Positions 35,410 through 44,726 of a stretch of DNA of 64,000 nt are shown here, piece after piece (position 1 is the stretch's first letter; each line of letters starts with the position of its first letter). The DNA is from Idiomarina abyssalis. GTDB taxonomy: Bacteria; Pseudomonadota; Gammaproteobacteria; Enterobacterales; Alteromonadaceae. The stretch lies in NCBI RefSeq assembly GCF_900116625.1, contig NZ_FPBE01000002.1:186001-250000 (forward strand). Reading direction: 5' to 3'. The notes beneath the pieces are model-generated. The model was not told the DNA's origin, did not search any database, and saw nothing but the letters and a program-made list of their open reading frames with translations. The translations under genes and the position numbers were made by a program.

Positions 35410-37664
35410 TGAAAGACAAAATGAAGTTAACAACTCAGCATAAGTGGCGCCGACCGTTTTTCAAGCGTCCGGAAGTTATTCTGGTAATAGCCTACATAGT
35501 TGCAGCTATAGTTTGGGAGCTTGGATCCAGCGCCCTAATTCAGAATTTAACGTTAGAAACCGATACCCAAAACCTTATGAACCGGTGGAAACCCTGGGGC
35601 TTCGTCGTTTTATCTGTGTTTTTTCTGTTTTTCTTTACTCGTATTTGGGTTTTAAGACTAAAAAAATCTCGCGAACTGCTTTATAACTATCTTGGGAACA
35701 GCCCTACCATTCATTACGAACTGCGTTCACTGGACTCAGGCATTCGCATTGACTGGGTCAGCCCAAATTGTGAACGCATTATGGGCTACTCACCCGAGGA
35801 AGTGAAAGCGCCGGGCTGGTGGTTACGCAATATCCACCCTAACGATACACAGTTAGCCAAGAAAACCATTTTACGAAGCCTTGAAGAAGACCAATTCGTT
35901 TACGAGTATCGCTTCCGTCATAAACAGGGCCACTACGTGTGGGTACGGGACGAATTACGCCGCACCAACAGACGCCCTTTAAGCTTTCAGGGTTCATGGA
36001 CCAATATCTCAGCCGATTATGTTGATAACTCAAACGGCAAAGCTGGCGAGCTCTCAGAACATGGGGTCTTATCTGGTATTGCCTTGCTCAATAAGCACCG
36101 CAAAGTCATTAGCGTGGATGCTCCATTTACCGAAATTTCCGGATTAACCGAAGCTCAGTGTGTTAACTCAAAGTTAGAGGAGCTTTTCACCGCTACAGAT
36201 ATCGACGATCTTGACAGTAACTTCCCTTGTAACCAAAGCATTTTAATTGTTGGCCGTAACGCAGACAAAAAACGTTACTCCGCTGTTCTGACAATTAGAG
36301 AGGCCGTTTCAGGCTTTTCTGAAGAAGCGACTTATATCGCTACATTAAGCGATGTAACCCGAATGAAACAGCAACAGCGGCAGTTACAGAAGTTAGCATT
36401 TTTTGACGACTTAACCGGGCTACCTAACGGCAATTCATTGGCATTAGATTTGTCCAGACTGCTGGATGAGTTGCCCAGCGATCGCCTCGCTGCAGTGTTA
36501 GTCATGAACGTCGATCATTTTCATCAGGTAAACGACAAATACGGTCATCACATTGGCGACAAAATTTTACAGCGCCTGACCCAAAGGCTAAAAGAAGTCA
36601 CTCCTTTTGGCACTAAACTATACAATTTGGGTGGTGACGAGTTCGCTATTGTGCTGAACCACATTGTCGAATACATCGATATTCAGAATATTATCTTACA
36701 AATTCAAAAAGCCTACGAGCGTCCTTTTGTGCTGACCAGTGACGATCAGCAAGTTCAACTAACAACCAGCATTGGCGCCAGCGTTTACCCATTAGACGGG
36801 CACGATAGCGGAAAACTCTTAGCTCAGGCTAATTTGGCAATGAATTCAGCTAAAGACCAGCAGAATGAAAACCAGGCTTACTTCAAACAAGAACTTGAAA
36901 ACCGTTCTTACGATGAAATTCAGCTAGAGGAAGATGTACACAGCGTTCTTCAGAGTGACCAAATGCAACTGGTCTATCAGCCAGTGCTCAATATGGATAA
37001 GCAGGTCGTCGGTGTTGAGGCTTTGCTGCGTTGGGAACACCCCGAACTTGGTACCTTACACCCTGAAAAATTCCTTCCCCAGTTTGACGCTAACGGCATG
37101 TTAGACACTTTGGGTATTTGGGTCATCGAAAACGTTGTAGCCCAGGTTGAAAGGTGGCAACAGCAGAATATTACGCCAGGTAAAATAGCCATTAATTTGG
37201 CCACTGAGCAAATATCACAGCGGCTCTACCAGGCCATGAACAGGTTAAATAAAGAAAACCCTAAGCTTTTAGCTAAAATTGAATTCGATTTAAGCGAGAG
37301 TAGCTTAAGCGAACCTCTGCCGAACACGCTCGATATTATTGAACAACTGCACGAATTAGGTATTACGCTGGTTATCGACCGTTTTGGTAAGGGCATAGGC
37401 AGTATGCTGCATTTGAAAACTATGGCGGTCAGCAAAATTAAAATTGAACGTGAGTTTATCCGCGACCTTGATACCAACGAACGCTCACGAAACCTGGTCA
37501 AAGCAGTTATACGCATGACCACCGAGTTAGGCTTAGAAGTACAGGCAGTTGGCGTAGAGAATCAGGCCCAACTTGATAAACTCAAAGAGTTTGGCTGCCA
37601 TTACTGGCAAGGGCAGCTTTATAAGCTACCTCAGGCCGCTGATGATGTTTTTAGCAGTGACTGA
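35409..37664 (+). CDS. PAS-GGDEF-EAL c-di-GMP signalling protein
   Basis: A 751-residue protein: two N-terminal helices (about 17-37 and 58-80), a PAS/PAC region (about 95-200; DWVSPNCERIMGYSPEEV and YRFRHKQGHYVWVRDE), a second weaker PAS, an intact GGDEF domain (FDDLTGLPNGNSL, NLGGDEFAIV) and an EAL domain. No RxxD inhibitory site precedes GGDEF. The EAL domain keeps EALLRW, INLATEQ and WQGQLY but has DRFGKG for DDFGTG and VGVE for EGVE, so phosphodiesterase activity is doubtful and diguanylate cyclase activity more likely. It is translationally coupled to the preceding degenerate EAL gene, which may regulate it. Confidence 0.9.
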   Translation: MKDKMKLTTQHKWRRPFFKRPEVILVIAYIVAAIVWELGSSALIQNLTLETDTQNLMNRWKPWGFVVLSVFFLFFFTRIWVLRLKKSRELLYNYLGNSPTIHYELRSLDSGIRIDWVSPNCERIMGYSPEEVKAPGWWLRNIHPNDTQLAKKTILRSLEEDQFVYEYRFRHKQGHYVWVRDELRRTNRRPLSFQGSWTNISADYVDNSNGKAGELSEHGVLSGIALLNKHRKVISVDAPFTEISGLTEAQCVNSKLEELFTATDIDDLDSNFPCNQSILIVGRNADKKRYSAVLTIREAVSGFSEEATYIATLSDVTRMKQQQRQLQKLAFFDDLTGLPNGNSLALDLSRLLDELPSDRLAAVLVMNVDHFHQVNDKYGHHIGDKILQRLTQRLKEVTPFGTKLYNLGGDEFAIVLNHIVEYIDIQNIILQIQKAYERPFVLTSDDQQVQLTTSIGASVYPLDGHDSGKLLAQANLAMNSAKDQQNENQAYFKQELENRSYDEIQLEEDVHSVLQSDQMQLVYQPVLNMDKQVVGVEALLRWEHPELGTLHPEKFLPQFDANGMLDTLGIWVIENVVAQVERWQQQNITPGKIAINLATEQISQRLYQAMNRLNKENPKLLAKIEFDLSESSLSEPLPNTLDIIEQLHELGITLVIDRFGKGIGSMLHLKTMAVSKIKIEREFIRDLDTNERSRNLVKAVIRMTTELGLEVQAVGVENQAQLDKLKEFGCHYWQGQLYKLPQAADDVFSSD

Positions 37665-37665
37665 T

Positions 37666-38226
37666 TTAGTCTTCTACTAAGGCCTCATAAATCTGAGTAA
37701 TATGTGGGTCATTCACACCCAGTTGCTGTAGCGCCAGTTGCAGCTTTACCAGGTACTCGGCATTGGGGCCACTGGGTCCCGATGCACGGGCAATATGCTG
37801 GGCTATTTCAGATTCAGGGGCAGCACCAAGAAACGCTTCATTTTCTTCTGTTGCAATGTAAACCAGACCTTCGTTCTGAGAGCCATCGCGAAACGTCATT
37901 GCCGTGGTAAAACGCAGGTAACCGTTTTTCTCCCTATGATCCAAATGCTCAAACACATCCGGCGATACTTTATAGGCCATACCAGTACAAACTTCACCCG
38001 GCGTTTCAATTAAGGTGAGCACTCTACCCGGAGCTTCCGGCGTACCACGATGGTCATGCGAGCCTTGCCAGAAGCGGCGCGACCAGCCTTCAATAGAGGC
38101 CGGCGCCCTTTCCAGATAAGGAAAGTCAACTTTGTAAATGAGTGACCCATAACCAAATAGCCAGACAGCTTCCAGCCCACTTAAATCCTGACGTTCTCTA
38201 TTTATCGCAATAGTATCGTGTGACAT
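37666..38226 (-). CDS. gamma-glutamylcyclotransferase, ChaC-like
   Basis: ChaC-type enzymes cleave glutathione to 5-oxoproline and Cys-Gly. The 186 residues hold the substrate-binding motif VWLFGYGSLIYKVDF near 21-35, RRFWQGSHDHRGTPEAPGRVLT and the catalytic Glu in EHLDHREKNGYLR near 92-104. The gene follows the chemotaxis receptor gene by 24 bases on the same strand and converges with one base of spacing on the GGDEF/EAL gene. No link to chemotaxis is implied. Confidence 0.9.
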   Translation of the reverse strand: MSHDTIAINRERQDLSGLEAVWLFGYGSLIYKVDFPYLERAPASIEGWSRRFWQGSHDHRGTPEAPGRVLTLIETPGEVCTGMAYKVSPDVFEHLDHREKNGYLRFTTAMTFRDGSQNEGLVYIATEENEAFLGAAPESEIAQHIARASGPSGPNAEYLVKLQLALQQLGVNDPHITQIYEALVED

Positions 38227-38250
38227 ACAACTCTCTTGCCCGTTTCTCAG

Positions 38251-39804
38251 TTACAAAGGTTTGTAGCCGATACGGAAACCTCCCCAATGCTTTCCATTCA
38301 CATAGACAGGTACCGATAAATCGTGCATAACCTCGCCCGTGTCGCGCTTGTACGTCTGTAACAATAACGCTTGTGTATGGGCTCCGCAACGCGCACCGGT
38401 TTTATCATTAAACAATCGACGAGAACGGTTACCGACCAAGTCTTTGTTTGGATCCCCGGTTAATGGTTTATTAAAGGCGTCATTATGTCGGGCGACATAC
38501 CCATTCGGGTCAGTCGCGATAGCGTAGACAATATGTTCGTGACGCTTCAGAACCTGTTCTTGAATAGCGGGCAATACACTGTCGAAAAACTCTGTGTAAG
38601 CAGTTCTGTATTTTACCGGATCTGTCCCCGGCACGGGTTCATAGTTTTTTGAGAACAACTCAGAGGATGTCAGTTCACCCTGCTCGAGCGCCTGCTCTAA
38701 ACGCTGTTCAATTTGCTGTGCCGCATCCGTCGCGGCTTTGTAAATAACTCTATGCTCTGCGTCGGCGTCGTTCTCAACCAAGTGCGCAAATAACTGTTCC
38801 GACTGCATTTCCAGTTGCTCTGCCTGACCACTGACATCATCAAGTTGCTGATACTGTTCCGACAGGTCCGAATTAACCGAATGCAGCAGCTCGCCGTTTC
38901 GGGAAAGATCCTGAGCGTTTTCTCCCATTAATGCCGTTATTTTCTGCAGTTGTTGTTCGACGGTTTCTGCTTGCTCAACAATGCTAGCCAGCTGCTCAAC
39001 AATGCCTGCAGTTGTCTCAGACTGCTGCTCAATGTGCTTTGATAAATGCTCGATATTTTTGACAGCAGCAGTCGTTTCGGTATGAATCGCCTCTACCAGA
39101 TTACTGACTTCTACGGTAGCATCCGAGGTTCTTCCCGCCAGCGTTCGCACTTCATCAGCAACGACCGCAAAGCCTCTGCCATGCTCGCCTGCACGAGCCG
39201 ACTCTATTGACGCATTAAGCGCCAGCAAGTTGGTTTGTTCGGCAATGCTGTCAATAACCTGAGTCACTTTGCGAATGTCACTGGCCTTCTCCTGCAGGCC
39301 CTTAACTGCTTCGGCACTTCCCCGGCTGTCTGATACAACGAGATCAATTTCGTGGGTCAGCTGCTTTATTCGTTCTCTGCCTTCATGACTTATCTGCTTA
39401 GTTTGCTCAGCAGCAACCGCAACTTCCGACGAGAAAGTCTCTATTCCCTGAGCCCTCTCACTCACCCGGGACGAGTTATCGACGCTCTCTTCCAGGCGCT
39501 CTACAATATCGGCCAGTACAGTCTTAAAACGGCTAATTGCAAAGCTGAGTTCGGCCGTTGCAATAGCATTCTTTCCGGAGTTTTCAGCAAGGTGGTCGGT
39601 GCTGTCGTCGGTATCTTCAGGCTCATCAAAAGGAGCCTGGGCTCGCCGCAAGTAGCTAATATAAAAAACGCTTAAACCAATGAACAATAAAGACTGCAGG
39701 CAGAGTTGAAGCCAAAGCCAGGGGACAAACGAGGTAACGATTAAACTGGCAACTATCGCTAAAACCGTTATTAGTAAAGGTGGTTTCACATCAACTGTGG
39801 ACAT
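38251..39804 (-). CDS. methyl-accepting chemotaxis protein with C-terminal sensor
   Basis: A 517-residue receptor with reversed layout: two N-terminal helices (about 8-50) with almost no periplasmic loop and no HAMP, a signalling coiled coil with the hairpin tip [20 protein letters not shown] and [18 protein letters not shown], and a C-terminal cytoplasmic domain (about 390-517) with [37 protein letters not shown] and HWGGFRIGY. That C-terminal block is shared by a family of soluble-sensor receptors in marine and pseudomonad bacteria; the signal would be cytoplasmic. ATG 39804 is preferred (GGAAGCG upstream) over 39831. Ligand unknown. Confidence 0.9.
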   Translation of the reverse strand: MSTVDVKPPLLITVLAIVASLIVTSFVPWLWLQLCLQSLLFIGLSVFYISYLRRAQAPFDEPEDTDDSTDHLAENSGKNAIATAELSFAISRFKTVLADIVERLEESVDNSSRVSERAQGIETFSSEVAVAAEQTKQISHEGRERIKQLTHEIDLVVSDSRGSAEAVKGLQEKASDIRKVTQVIDSIAEQTNLLALNASIESARAGEHGRGFAVVADEVRTLAGRTSDATVEVSNLVEAIHTETTAAVKNIEHLSKHIEQQSETTAGIVEQLASIVEQAETVEQQLQKITALMGENAQDLSRNGELLHSVNSDLSEQYQQLDDVSGQAEQLEMQSEQLFAHLVENDADAEHRVIYKAATDAAQQIEQRLEQALEQGELTSSELFSKNYEPVPGTDPVKYRTAYTEFFDSVLPAIQEQVLKRHEHIVYAIATDPNGYVARHNDAFNKPLTGDPNKDLVGNRSRRLFNDKTGARCGAHTQALLLQTYKRDTGEVMHDLSVPVYVNGKHWGGFRIGYKPL

Positions 39805-39908
39805 TTTTTCGCTTCCATAAGGCGTAAACAACGCAACAAACCATGTATATTTATCGAACAGTTTCTATGAAACTTTATGGCGGTGCACTACGACCTTGGT
39901 AGCAAAGC

Positions 39909-39930
39909 CAGGCGAGCGCTAACTCGCCTG
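39909..39930 (-). terminator. hairpin after the large membrane protein gene
   Basis: CAGGCGAG (39909-39916) and CTCGCCTG (39923-39930) form a perfect 8-bp GC-rich stem with a 6-nt loop, 19 bases past the stop of the 637-residue gene. On the minus strand only GCTTTGC follows, so the U-tract is poor. Confidence 0.5.
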
Positions 39931-39949
39931 ACCATTTAATTGATTAGAA

Positions 39950-41863
39950 TCAACGCTCCTTTTCAGTTTCGTCGTTTGAGTCAAGTTCTTCTTGCTGTCG
40001 CAAATAACCCGCCGCTTCTTCGTCCGAAGCCTGCGGTTTGTTTTGCTGCAACTTTTCCTGACTTGCAGGAATTGCGCGTGTCTGCTCATTTAGCTGATGT
40101 ATCTGGGAGGCATTACCTAAGTCTCTGTTGCTGGTAATAGAAGCAATAGACTCACGATCTTTAAGGAAGTCGATGACATCGTTGCGAATCGAGGCCATTT
40201 CATCGTCCGATTTATGCATTTCCAGAATGTGTCGAGGGTGTTCGAGGTTTTTCATTCCTGTGGCCGCAAAAGTTGTCGACACAATACGAGAGACAATAAC
40301 CCAGGGAGTGATACTGCTGCGTACTAAGGTGTTTTCTGAACGGGTACTGTCGTGAATACCCGCACCAGTTGATATTTTAGACTCGGTGAAAGTACCTTCG
40401 CACTTAAAGTAGATAAGCATTGATTCAAACTGAATTTCAGCATAGAACAGATGCGCAATATTTGCCGCTAACCGCGCAAAGGCACGTAACACATAACCGA
40501 TAAGCAAGAAATGAATAGCCGTCATGGCAACACCAGCCAGAGCCATTAAGTCAGCGTAAGGCGTGTTCTCTGATAACCGGTAGTTCATGCTATCCAGCAG
40601 TTTCACCACATCCACCGTGGCATAAGCTAAAAAGAAAGTGAAAAGCACACCAACAATAAACAGGCTGTTACCCAACAACAAACTCACCAAGCGGGATTTT
40701 TCAAATAAAGCGCCCAACCCCATAGGTTTAACTCGTGGCTGCACTTCCTGAATCATCTCACCGCTGAACGCGCCTTTACCGTCTACTTGTTCCTGCAAGT
40801 TAGGATCAAGCTCACGGTAGACTCGGTTAGGTACTTCGCGGTAACGGCGGTTCGCCATTACCAAATTATCCAAATTAATAAAGATTTCTTTAGGGTGTAC
40901 TGACTCCTGCCAGTTTTCGCGTAGCTCTGAAACTTCGGAAACCGGGTTCGCATCGGCTAAACGTTTTTTCAACAGCACCACGGTTACTAACGTACAAACA
41001 ATAGCACCGACAAAAATGCTCAATAGATACCAACCGGCATGAAAGTTTGGTAACGCCGCAAACTGTTGCTCAATTGCAGCCGCGGTTAAATTTGCGGCGT
41101 TCATCCACCACCCAACAACCAGACCTACAACAACCGGTAGAAGCAGCGCAAAGGCTATAGTTTTAACCAAGTCGCCACTGCCCATTGAATCAATAGACTG
41201 CTCTGCTCCGCGCGATATAGCCTGACCTGCAGACTTCCATACATGCATGATATACAGCGTTAACAATACGGTATAAACCGGGAACGCAAGTACACCAGCG
41301 TCACCGGCAAACCCAGCCAGAGAAACAAAGGCAGCAAAACCAAAGGCAACCATTGCAGTCAGAGTACGCACCCACGCACCTAACAAACGCTGCGCCATGT
41401 TTCGAATGGGGTAAGGCATAAACAGCAACTTGGGAAATACCGTGTGAGCAATGCGCGCCAACAAGCCTTTTGGCTCTATAAAGGTACTGTTCTTACGACC
41501 CATCAGCATTTCTTCCAATGCCTGATCGTTATAAGCAACATAACGCGACTCTTCCTGCGCTGTGCTGCGTTCAGACTTACTAAAATTGCGTGCCAGTGAT
41601 GTTGGATGGTTACGACCAACAAAGTAGCGCAGCATAGCCATAATACCGCCACTCAGCACTTTAATACCGCCAGCCAGCAATAACAGCCCGAAGATAGCTA
41701 ATACCCAGCCTGTAATTGCATCGGGCTTAACGGCCCCGGCACCTGCTACCAGTAAATAAATGCCAAACAACGATTGCACCACACCGCGAACACTCGTCAC
41801 CAATCCTTCGGTTTTAAACGGGTTCTTTAACCCCAGATCAATCGAACCGTAATCAAACGCCAC
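39950..41863 (-). CDS. large conserved-looking membrane protein, unknown
   Basis: I do not recognise this 637-residue protein. About eight hydrophobic helices are visible: two near the N-terminus (about 28-80), four around 165-297 and two around 395-462. Between helices six and seven is a cytoplasm-like stretch with MANRRYREVPNRVYREL. After the last helix comes a long soluble tail with TGMKNLEHPRHILEMHKSD and a Gln/Glu-rich end (QQEELDSNDETEKER). There is no signal peptide. It stands alone, 145 bases from the receptor gene and 166 bases from the divergent Mpo1-like gene, with a hairpin after it. Topology suggests a channel or scaffold, but nothing identifies a function. Confidence 0.7.
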   Translation of the reverse strand: MAFDYGSIDLGLKNPFKTEGLVTSVRGVVQSLFGIYLLVAGAGAVKPDAITGWVLAIFGLLLLAGGIKVLSGGIMAMLRYFVGRNHPTSLARNFSKSERSTAQEESRYVAYNDQALEEMLMGRKNSTFIEPKGLLARIAHTVFPKLLFMPYPIRNMAQRLLGAWVRTLTAMVAFGFAAFVSLAGFAGDAGVLAFPVYTVLLTLYIMHVWKSAGQAISRGAEQSIDSMGSGDLVKTIAFALLLPVVVGLVVGWWMNAANLTAAAIEQQFAALPNFHAGWYLLSIFVGAIVCTLVTVVLLKKRLADANPVSEVSELRENWQESVHPKEIFINLDNLVMANRRYREVPNRVYRELDPNLQEQVDGKGAFSGEMIQEVQPRVKPMGLGALFEKSRLVSLLLGNSLFIVGVLFTFFLAYATVDVVKLLDSMNYRLSENTPYADLMALAGVAMTAIHFLLIGYVLRAFARLAANIAHLFYAEIQFESMLIYFKCEGTFTESKISTGAGIHDSTRSENTLVRSSITPWVIVSRIVSTTFAATGMKNLEHPRHILEMHKSDDEMASIRNDVIDFLKDRESIASITSNRDLGNASQIHQLNEQTRAIPASQEKLQQNKPQASDEEAAGYLRQQEELDSNDETEKER

Positions 41864-42029
41864 CGAACTTCCCCTATTTAATACCTAATAAAAATAAAGG
41901 CTTTAGGTTAGCGGTAAGTTAACGGCTGAGCAATAGAAAGTTAGGTATGGCAAAGGCGCTTACTTCATTGACATCAAGCCCCACGCGTAGCAATCTAACC
42001 TTCTATTTAGGCACCAACTGGCAAAACCT

Positions 42030-42518
42030 ATGAAAAACATCGTTGATCACTTAGCGCAGTATGCGGCTTATCATCGTAATCGTAAGAATGTGGCGACCCA
42101 CATTGTCGGCATTCCTATGATTGTCGTTGGTATCATTAGTCTCTTGTCTCGACCTGCACTACCTTTGGATTATCTGTTGATCACCCCGGCCAGTCTGGTT
42201 GTTTTAGCCGCTGTTATTTTTTACATTCGGCTTGATATTAAGCTTGGGCTACTCATGACCGTGCTGCTATGGCTGTCTTTAGCCATTGGCCGGGACATTG
42301 CAGCTTTACCAACAGTGTTGTGGCTTAGCTGGGGCATTGGCCTATTCGTAGTCGGCTGGATCTTCCAATTCATTGGCCATTATTTTGAGGGCAGAAAGCC
42401 CGCTTTTGTTGATGACATTATGGGTTTAGCAATTGGTCCCTTATTTGTGGTGGCAGAAGTCGTATTCATTTTAGGCTTTAGAAAGGACTTAAAAGCAGCG
42501 GTGGAACAAAAACTATGA
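42030..42518 (+). CDS. Mpo1-like/DUF962 membrane protein
   Basis: A 162-residue protein of the DUF962 (YGL010w/Mpo1-like) family, with four helices. It opens LAQYAAYHRNRKNVATHIVG near 8-27, where the His residues are the conserved metal ligands, and has QFIGHYFEGRKPAFVDD near 113-129. Yeast Mpo1 is an iron-dependent dioxygenase that shortens 2-hydroxy fatty acids; the bacterial role is open. It overlaps the next MscS gene as ATGA, so the two are cotranslated membrane proteins. Confidence 0.88.
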   Translation: MKNIVDHLAQYAAYHRNRKNVATHIVGIPMIVVGIISLLSRPALPLDYLLITPASLVVLAAVIFYIRLDIKLGLLMTVLLWLSLAIGRDIAALPTVLWLSWGIGLFVVGWIFQFIGHYFEGRKPAFVDDIMGLAIGPLFVVAEVVFILGFRKDLKAAVEQKL

Positions 42519-43783
42519 TGGAACTGGATTACCCTCAGTGGTTTCATGACTGGGCGGCCTCCCAACCCTGGGCTTATACCATTAGTGCCTGTGTTATTCT
42601 GGCAGTTGCCGTTTGGATATCCCAGCTCATCACTCAGCAAGTTTTATTACGTGGTGTTTCGCGACTACTGTCACAAACAGAGTTAGGCAGTGACCCAGGC
42701 GTTGGCATTCGGGTTATTGTGCACCGTCTGGCTCAGGTTGTTCCTGCTTTGGTATTGTCCGCCGGTATTTATCTGGTACCCGACCTACCTGAAACCGTTA
42801 CCACAGTCATACGTAACATCAGTATTGCTTACTTAATACTGACCCTGGCGCGTTCATTCAGCGCTGCCATGACCAGCGTTAATGAAATATACAACCGTCA
42901 GCCCGACGCGCATGAAAAGCCCATTAAAGGTTATCTGCAAATAGCGAAAATTGTGGTTTACGTTGTTGCCGCCATTCTCATCATAGCGTCATTACTCGAC
43001 CGTTCACCGGTTATTCTGCTTTCGGGAATTGGTGCTATGGGTGCTGTTGCTATGTTGGTGTTTCAGGACACGATACTGTCACTGGTTGCCAGCATTCAGC
43101 TTTCCTCTAACGACATGATTCGGGTTGGCGACTGGATAGAAATGCCACAGCTCAATGCCGATGGCGATGTCATTGATATCGCACTTCATACCGTACGGGT
43201 TCAGAACTGGGATAAAACCATCACCAACATCCCGACCAAACGCCTTATCTCCGAGTCTTTTAAAAACTGGCGCGGTATGCAGGAAAGTGGCGGACGCCGT
43301 ATAAAGCGCGCCTTGTATATTGACCAGAACAGCATTCATTTTTTGTCCGACGAGCAGAAGAAAAAGCTTAAGCGTTTCTCCTTGCTTAGCGACTATCTGG
43401 AGCAAAAAGAGAAAGATATTTCAGAGTGGAACTCTAGCCTTGAGCAAACCGGAGCAGATCCAATTAATGGCCGACAGGTGACAAATATTGGTACCTTTCG
43501 CGCCTACGTGAAACAGTACCTTAGTAACAGACCTGACGTGCATAAAGGGCTGACATTAATGGTAAGGCAGCTGAGCCCTGGCCCTCAGGGCTTACCTATT
43601 GAAATCTATTGCTTTAGCAATGACACAGCATGGGAAACCTACGAAGGCATACAGTCTGATATTTTTGATCACTTGTTTGCCATACTGCCGCAATTTGATT
43701 TGCAGGTATTTCAGGAAACATCCGGCCAGGATGTGCGCACAGCGGTGCAGCAACTAGGGTTAACTCAAAATAAGCCGGAGTGA
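42515..43783 (+). CDS. mechanosensitive channel, MscS/YbdG family
   Basis: A 422-residue channel of the small-conductance mechanosensitive family, nearest in style to E. coli YbdG. About five helices are followed by the pore helix SGIGAMGAVAMLVFQDTI near 169-186 and the beta domain VGDWIEMPQLNADGDVIDI, VQNWDKTITNIPTKRLI and FKNWRGMQESGGRRIKRAL. The C-terminal region includes VKQYLSNRPDVHKGLT, as in YbdG. It should relieve turgor after hypo-osmotic shock, relevant to a saline habitat. Translation is coupled to the Mpo1-like gene. Confidence 0.92.
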   Translation: MMELDYPQWFHDWAASQPWAYTISACVILAVAVWISQLITQQVLLRGVSRLLSQTELGSDPGVGIRVIVHRLAQVVPALVLSAGIYLVPDLPETVTTVIRNISIAYLILTLARSFSAAMTSVNEIYNRQPDAHEKPIKGYLQIAKIVVYVVAAILIIASLLDRSPVILLSGIGAMGAVAMLVFQDTILSLVASIQLSSNDMIRVGDWIEMPQLNADGDVIDIALHTVRVQNWDKTITNIPTKRLISESFKNWRGMQESGGRRIKRALYIDQNSIHFLSDEQKKKLKRFSLLSDYLEQKEKDISEWNSSLEQTGADPINGRQVTNIGTFRAYVKQYLSNRPDVHKGLTLMVRQLSPGPQGLPIEIYCFSNDTAWETYEGIQSDIFDHLFAILPQFDLQVFQETSGQDVRTAVQQLGLTQNKPE

Positions 43784-43898
43784 AATCTGTAGCAATTAAT
43801 CAAGTATTTATTGAGTCAGCTCAAAAATGCTTGTATGGTCTTTCACCTCATTTGTAACCCGAGAATACAGTGGTGGTATCGTTGTGAAAGTGCTCTTC

Positions 43899-44726
43899 AT
43901 GTTACCCAAGACCTTGTTGTTGCTGCTCTTCATTTTTGGCGTTTCTGATGCCAGCGCAGACAACAAAGAGCTCCTTAAACAAGTTACCTTTAATGAGGTG
44001 CTCGCCCTTAACAGTGAAGGCCCGACAAAAACTTACTCTTACGGAGACCAGACTTCACAGTTTATCCAGTTCTGGAGCACGCGCGAACATTCAGACTCAG
44101 CCGCTAACGTTATTTTTATTCACGGTGGCTGCTGGCTAAAAGACTACGACATTACTCACACCAACCCCGCCAGCAATGCATTAAGAAACGCAGGCTTTAA
44201 TGTGTGGTCAATAGAGTATCGTCGTTTAGGCCAAGAAGGCGGTGACTGGCCAGCAAGCTTAAACGACGTAGAAGCCGCTATCGACTTTATTGGCGACAAG
44301 CTTAATGGCCGACCCAGCGCTGTTATGGGGCACTCTGCAGGCGGGCACCTTGCATTGCTGACCACTGCAAATGACACTCCTGCATCGCCTAACATCGAAG
44401 CTGTGATTGGTCTTGCTGCCATTACCGACATGGTCAGTTACACGCAAACCGATGGTAGTTGTAACCGCGCGGCTTTAAACTTAATGAAAACCGCCTACGA
44501 AAATACCAGTGATTACCAGAAGGCCAGTCCAAGAACCCAAAAACTGCACGATAATACCTGGTTAATTCAGGGAGATGCCGACCGTATTGTGCCACTGAGC
44601 CAAACTCACAATATTGACGTAGAAACAGAGATACTGGAAGGTGTCGGCCATTTTGACCTGATACACCCACACTCAAGCGCATGGAAAGCCATTATTAAAC
44701 GCCTGAACAACGAGCTTCATCCATGA
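43899..44726 (+). CDS. exported alpha/beta hydrolase, probable kynurenine formamidase
   Basis: A 275-residue alpha/beta-hydrolase starting at ATG 43899 (GAAAG 8 bases upstream); GTG 43884 is the alternative. The N-terminus LLLLLFIFGVSDASADN is a clear signal peptide. HGG motif in IFIHGGCWLKDYD, nucleophile GHSAGGHLALL, acid in QGDADRIVPLS and His in GVGHFDLIHPH build the triad and oxyanion hole as in arylformamidases. It overlaps kynU as ATGA, so N-formylkynurenine hydrolysis to kynurenine is the likely reaction. Export is odd, since kynurenine formation is normally cytoplasmic. A general esterase is the alternative. Confidence 0.8.
   Translation: MLPKTLLLLLFIFGVSDASADNKELLKQVTFNEVLALNSEGPTKTYSYGDQTSQFIQFWSTREHSDSAANVIFIHGGCWLKDYDITHTNPASNALRNAGFNVWSIEYRRLGQEGGDWPASLNDVEAAIDFIGDKLNGRPSAVMGHSAGGHLALLTTANDTPASPNIEAVIGLAAITDMVSYTQTDGSCNRAALNLMKTAYENTSDYQKASPRTQKLHDNTWLIQGDADRIVPLSQTHNIDVETEILEGVGHFDLIHPHSSAWKAIIKRLNNELHP

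Noticed and set aside
41968-41996. Sigma-70 promoter of the Mpo1-like gene
   Set aside because: TTGACA is present at 41968, but the hexamer 17 bases later (CAATCT) is too far from TATAAT to list as a feature.
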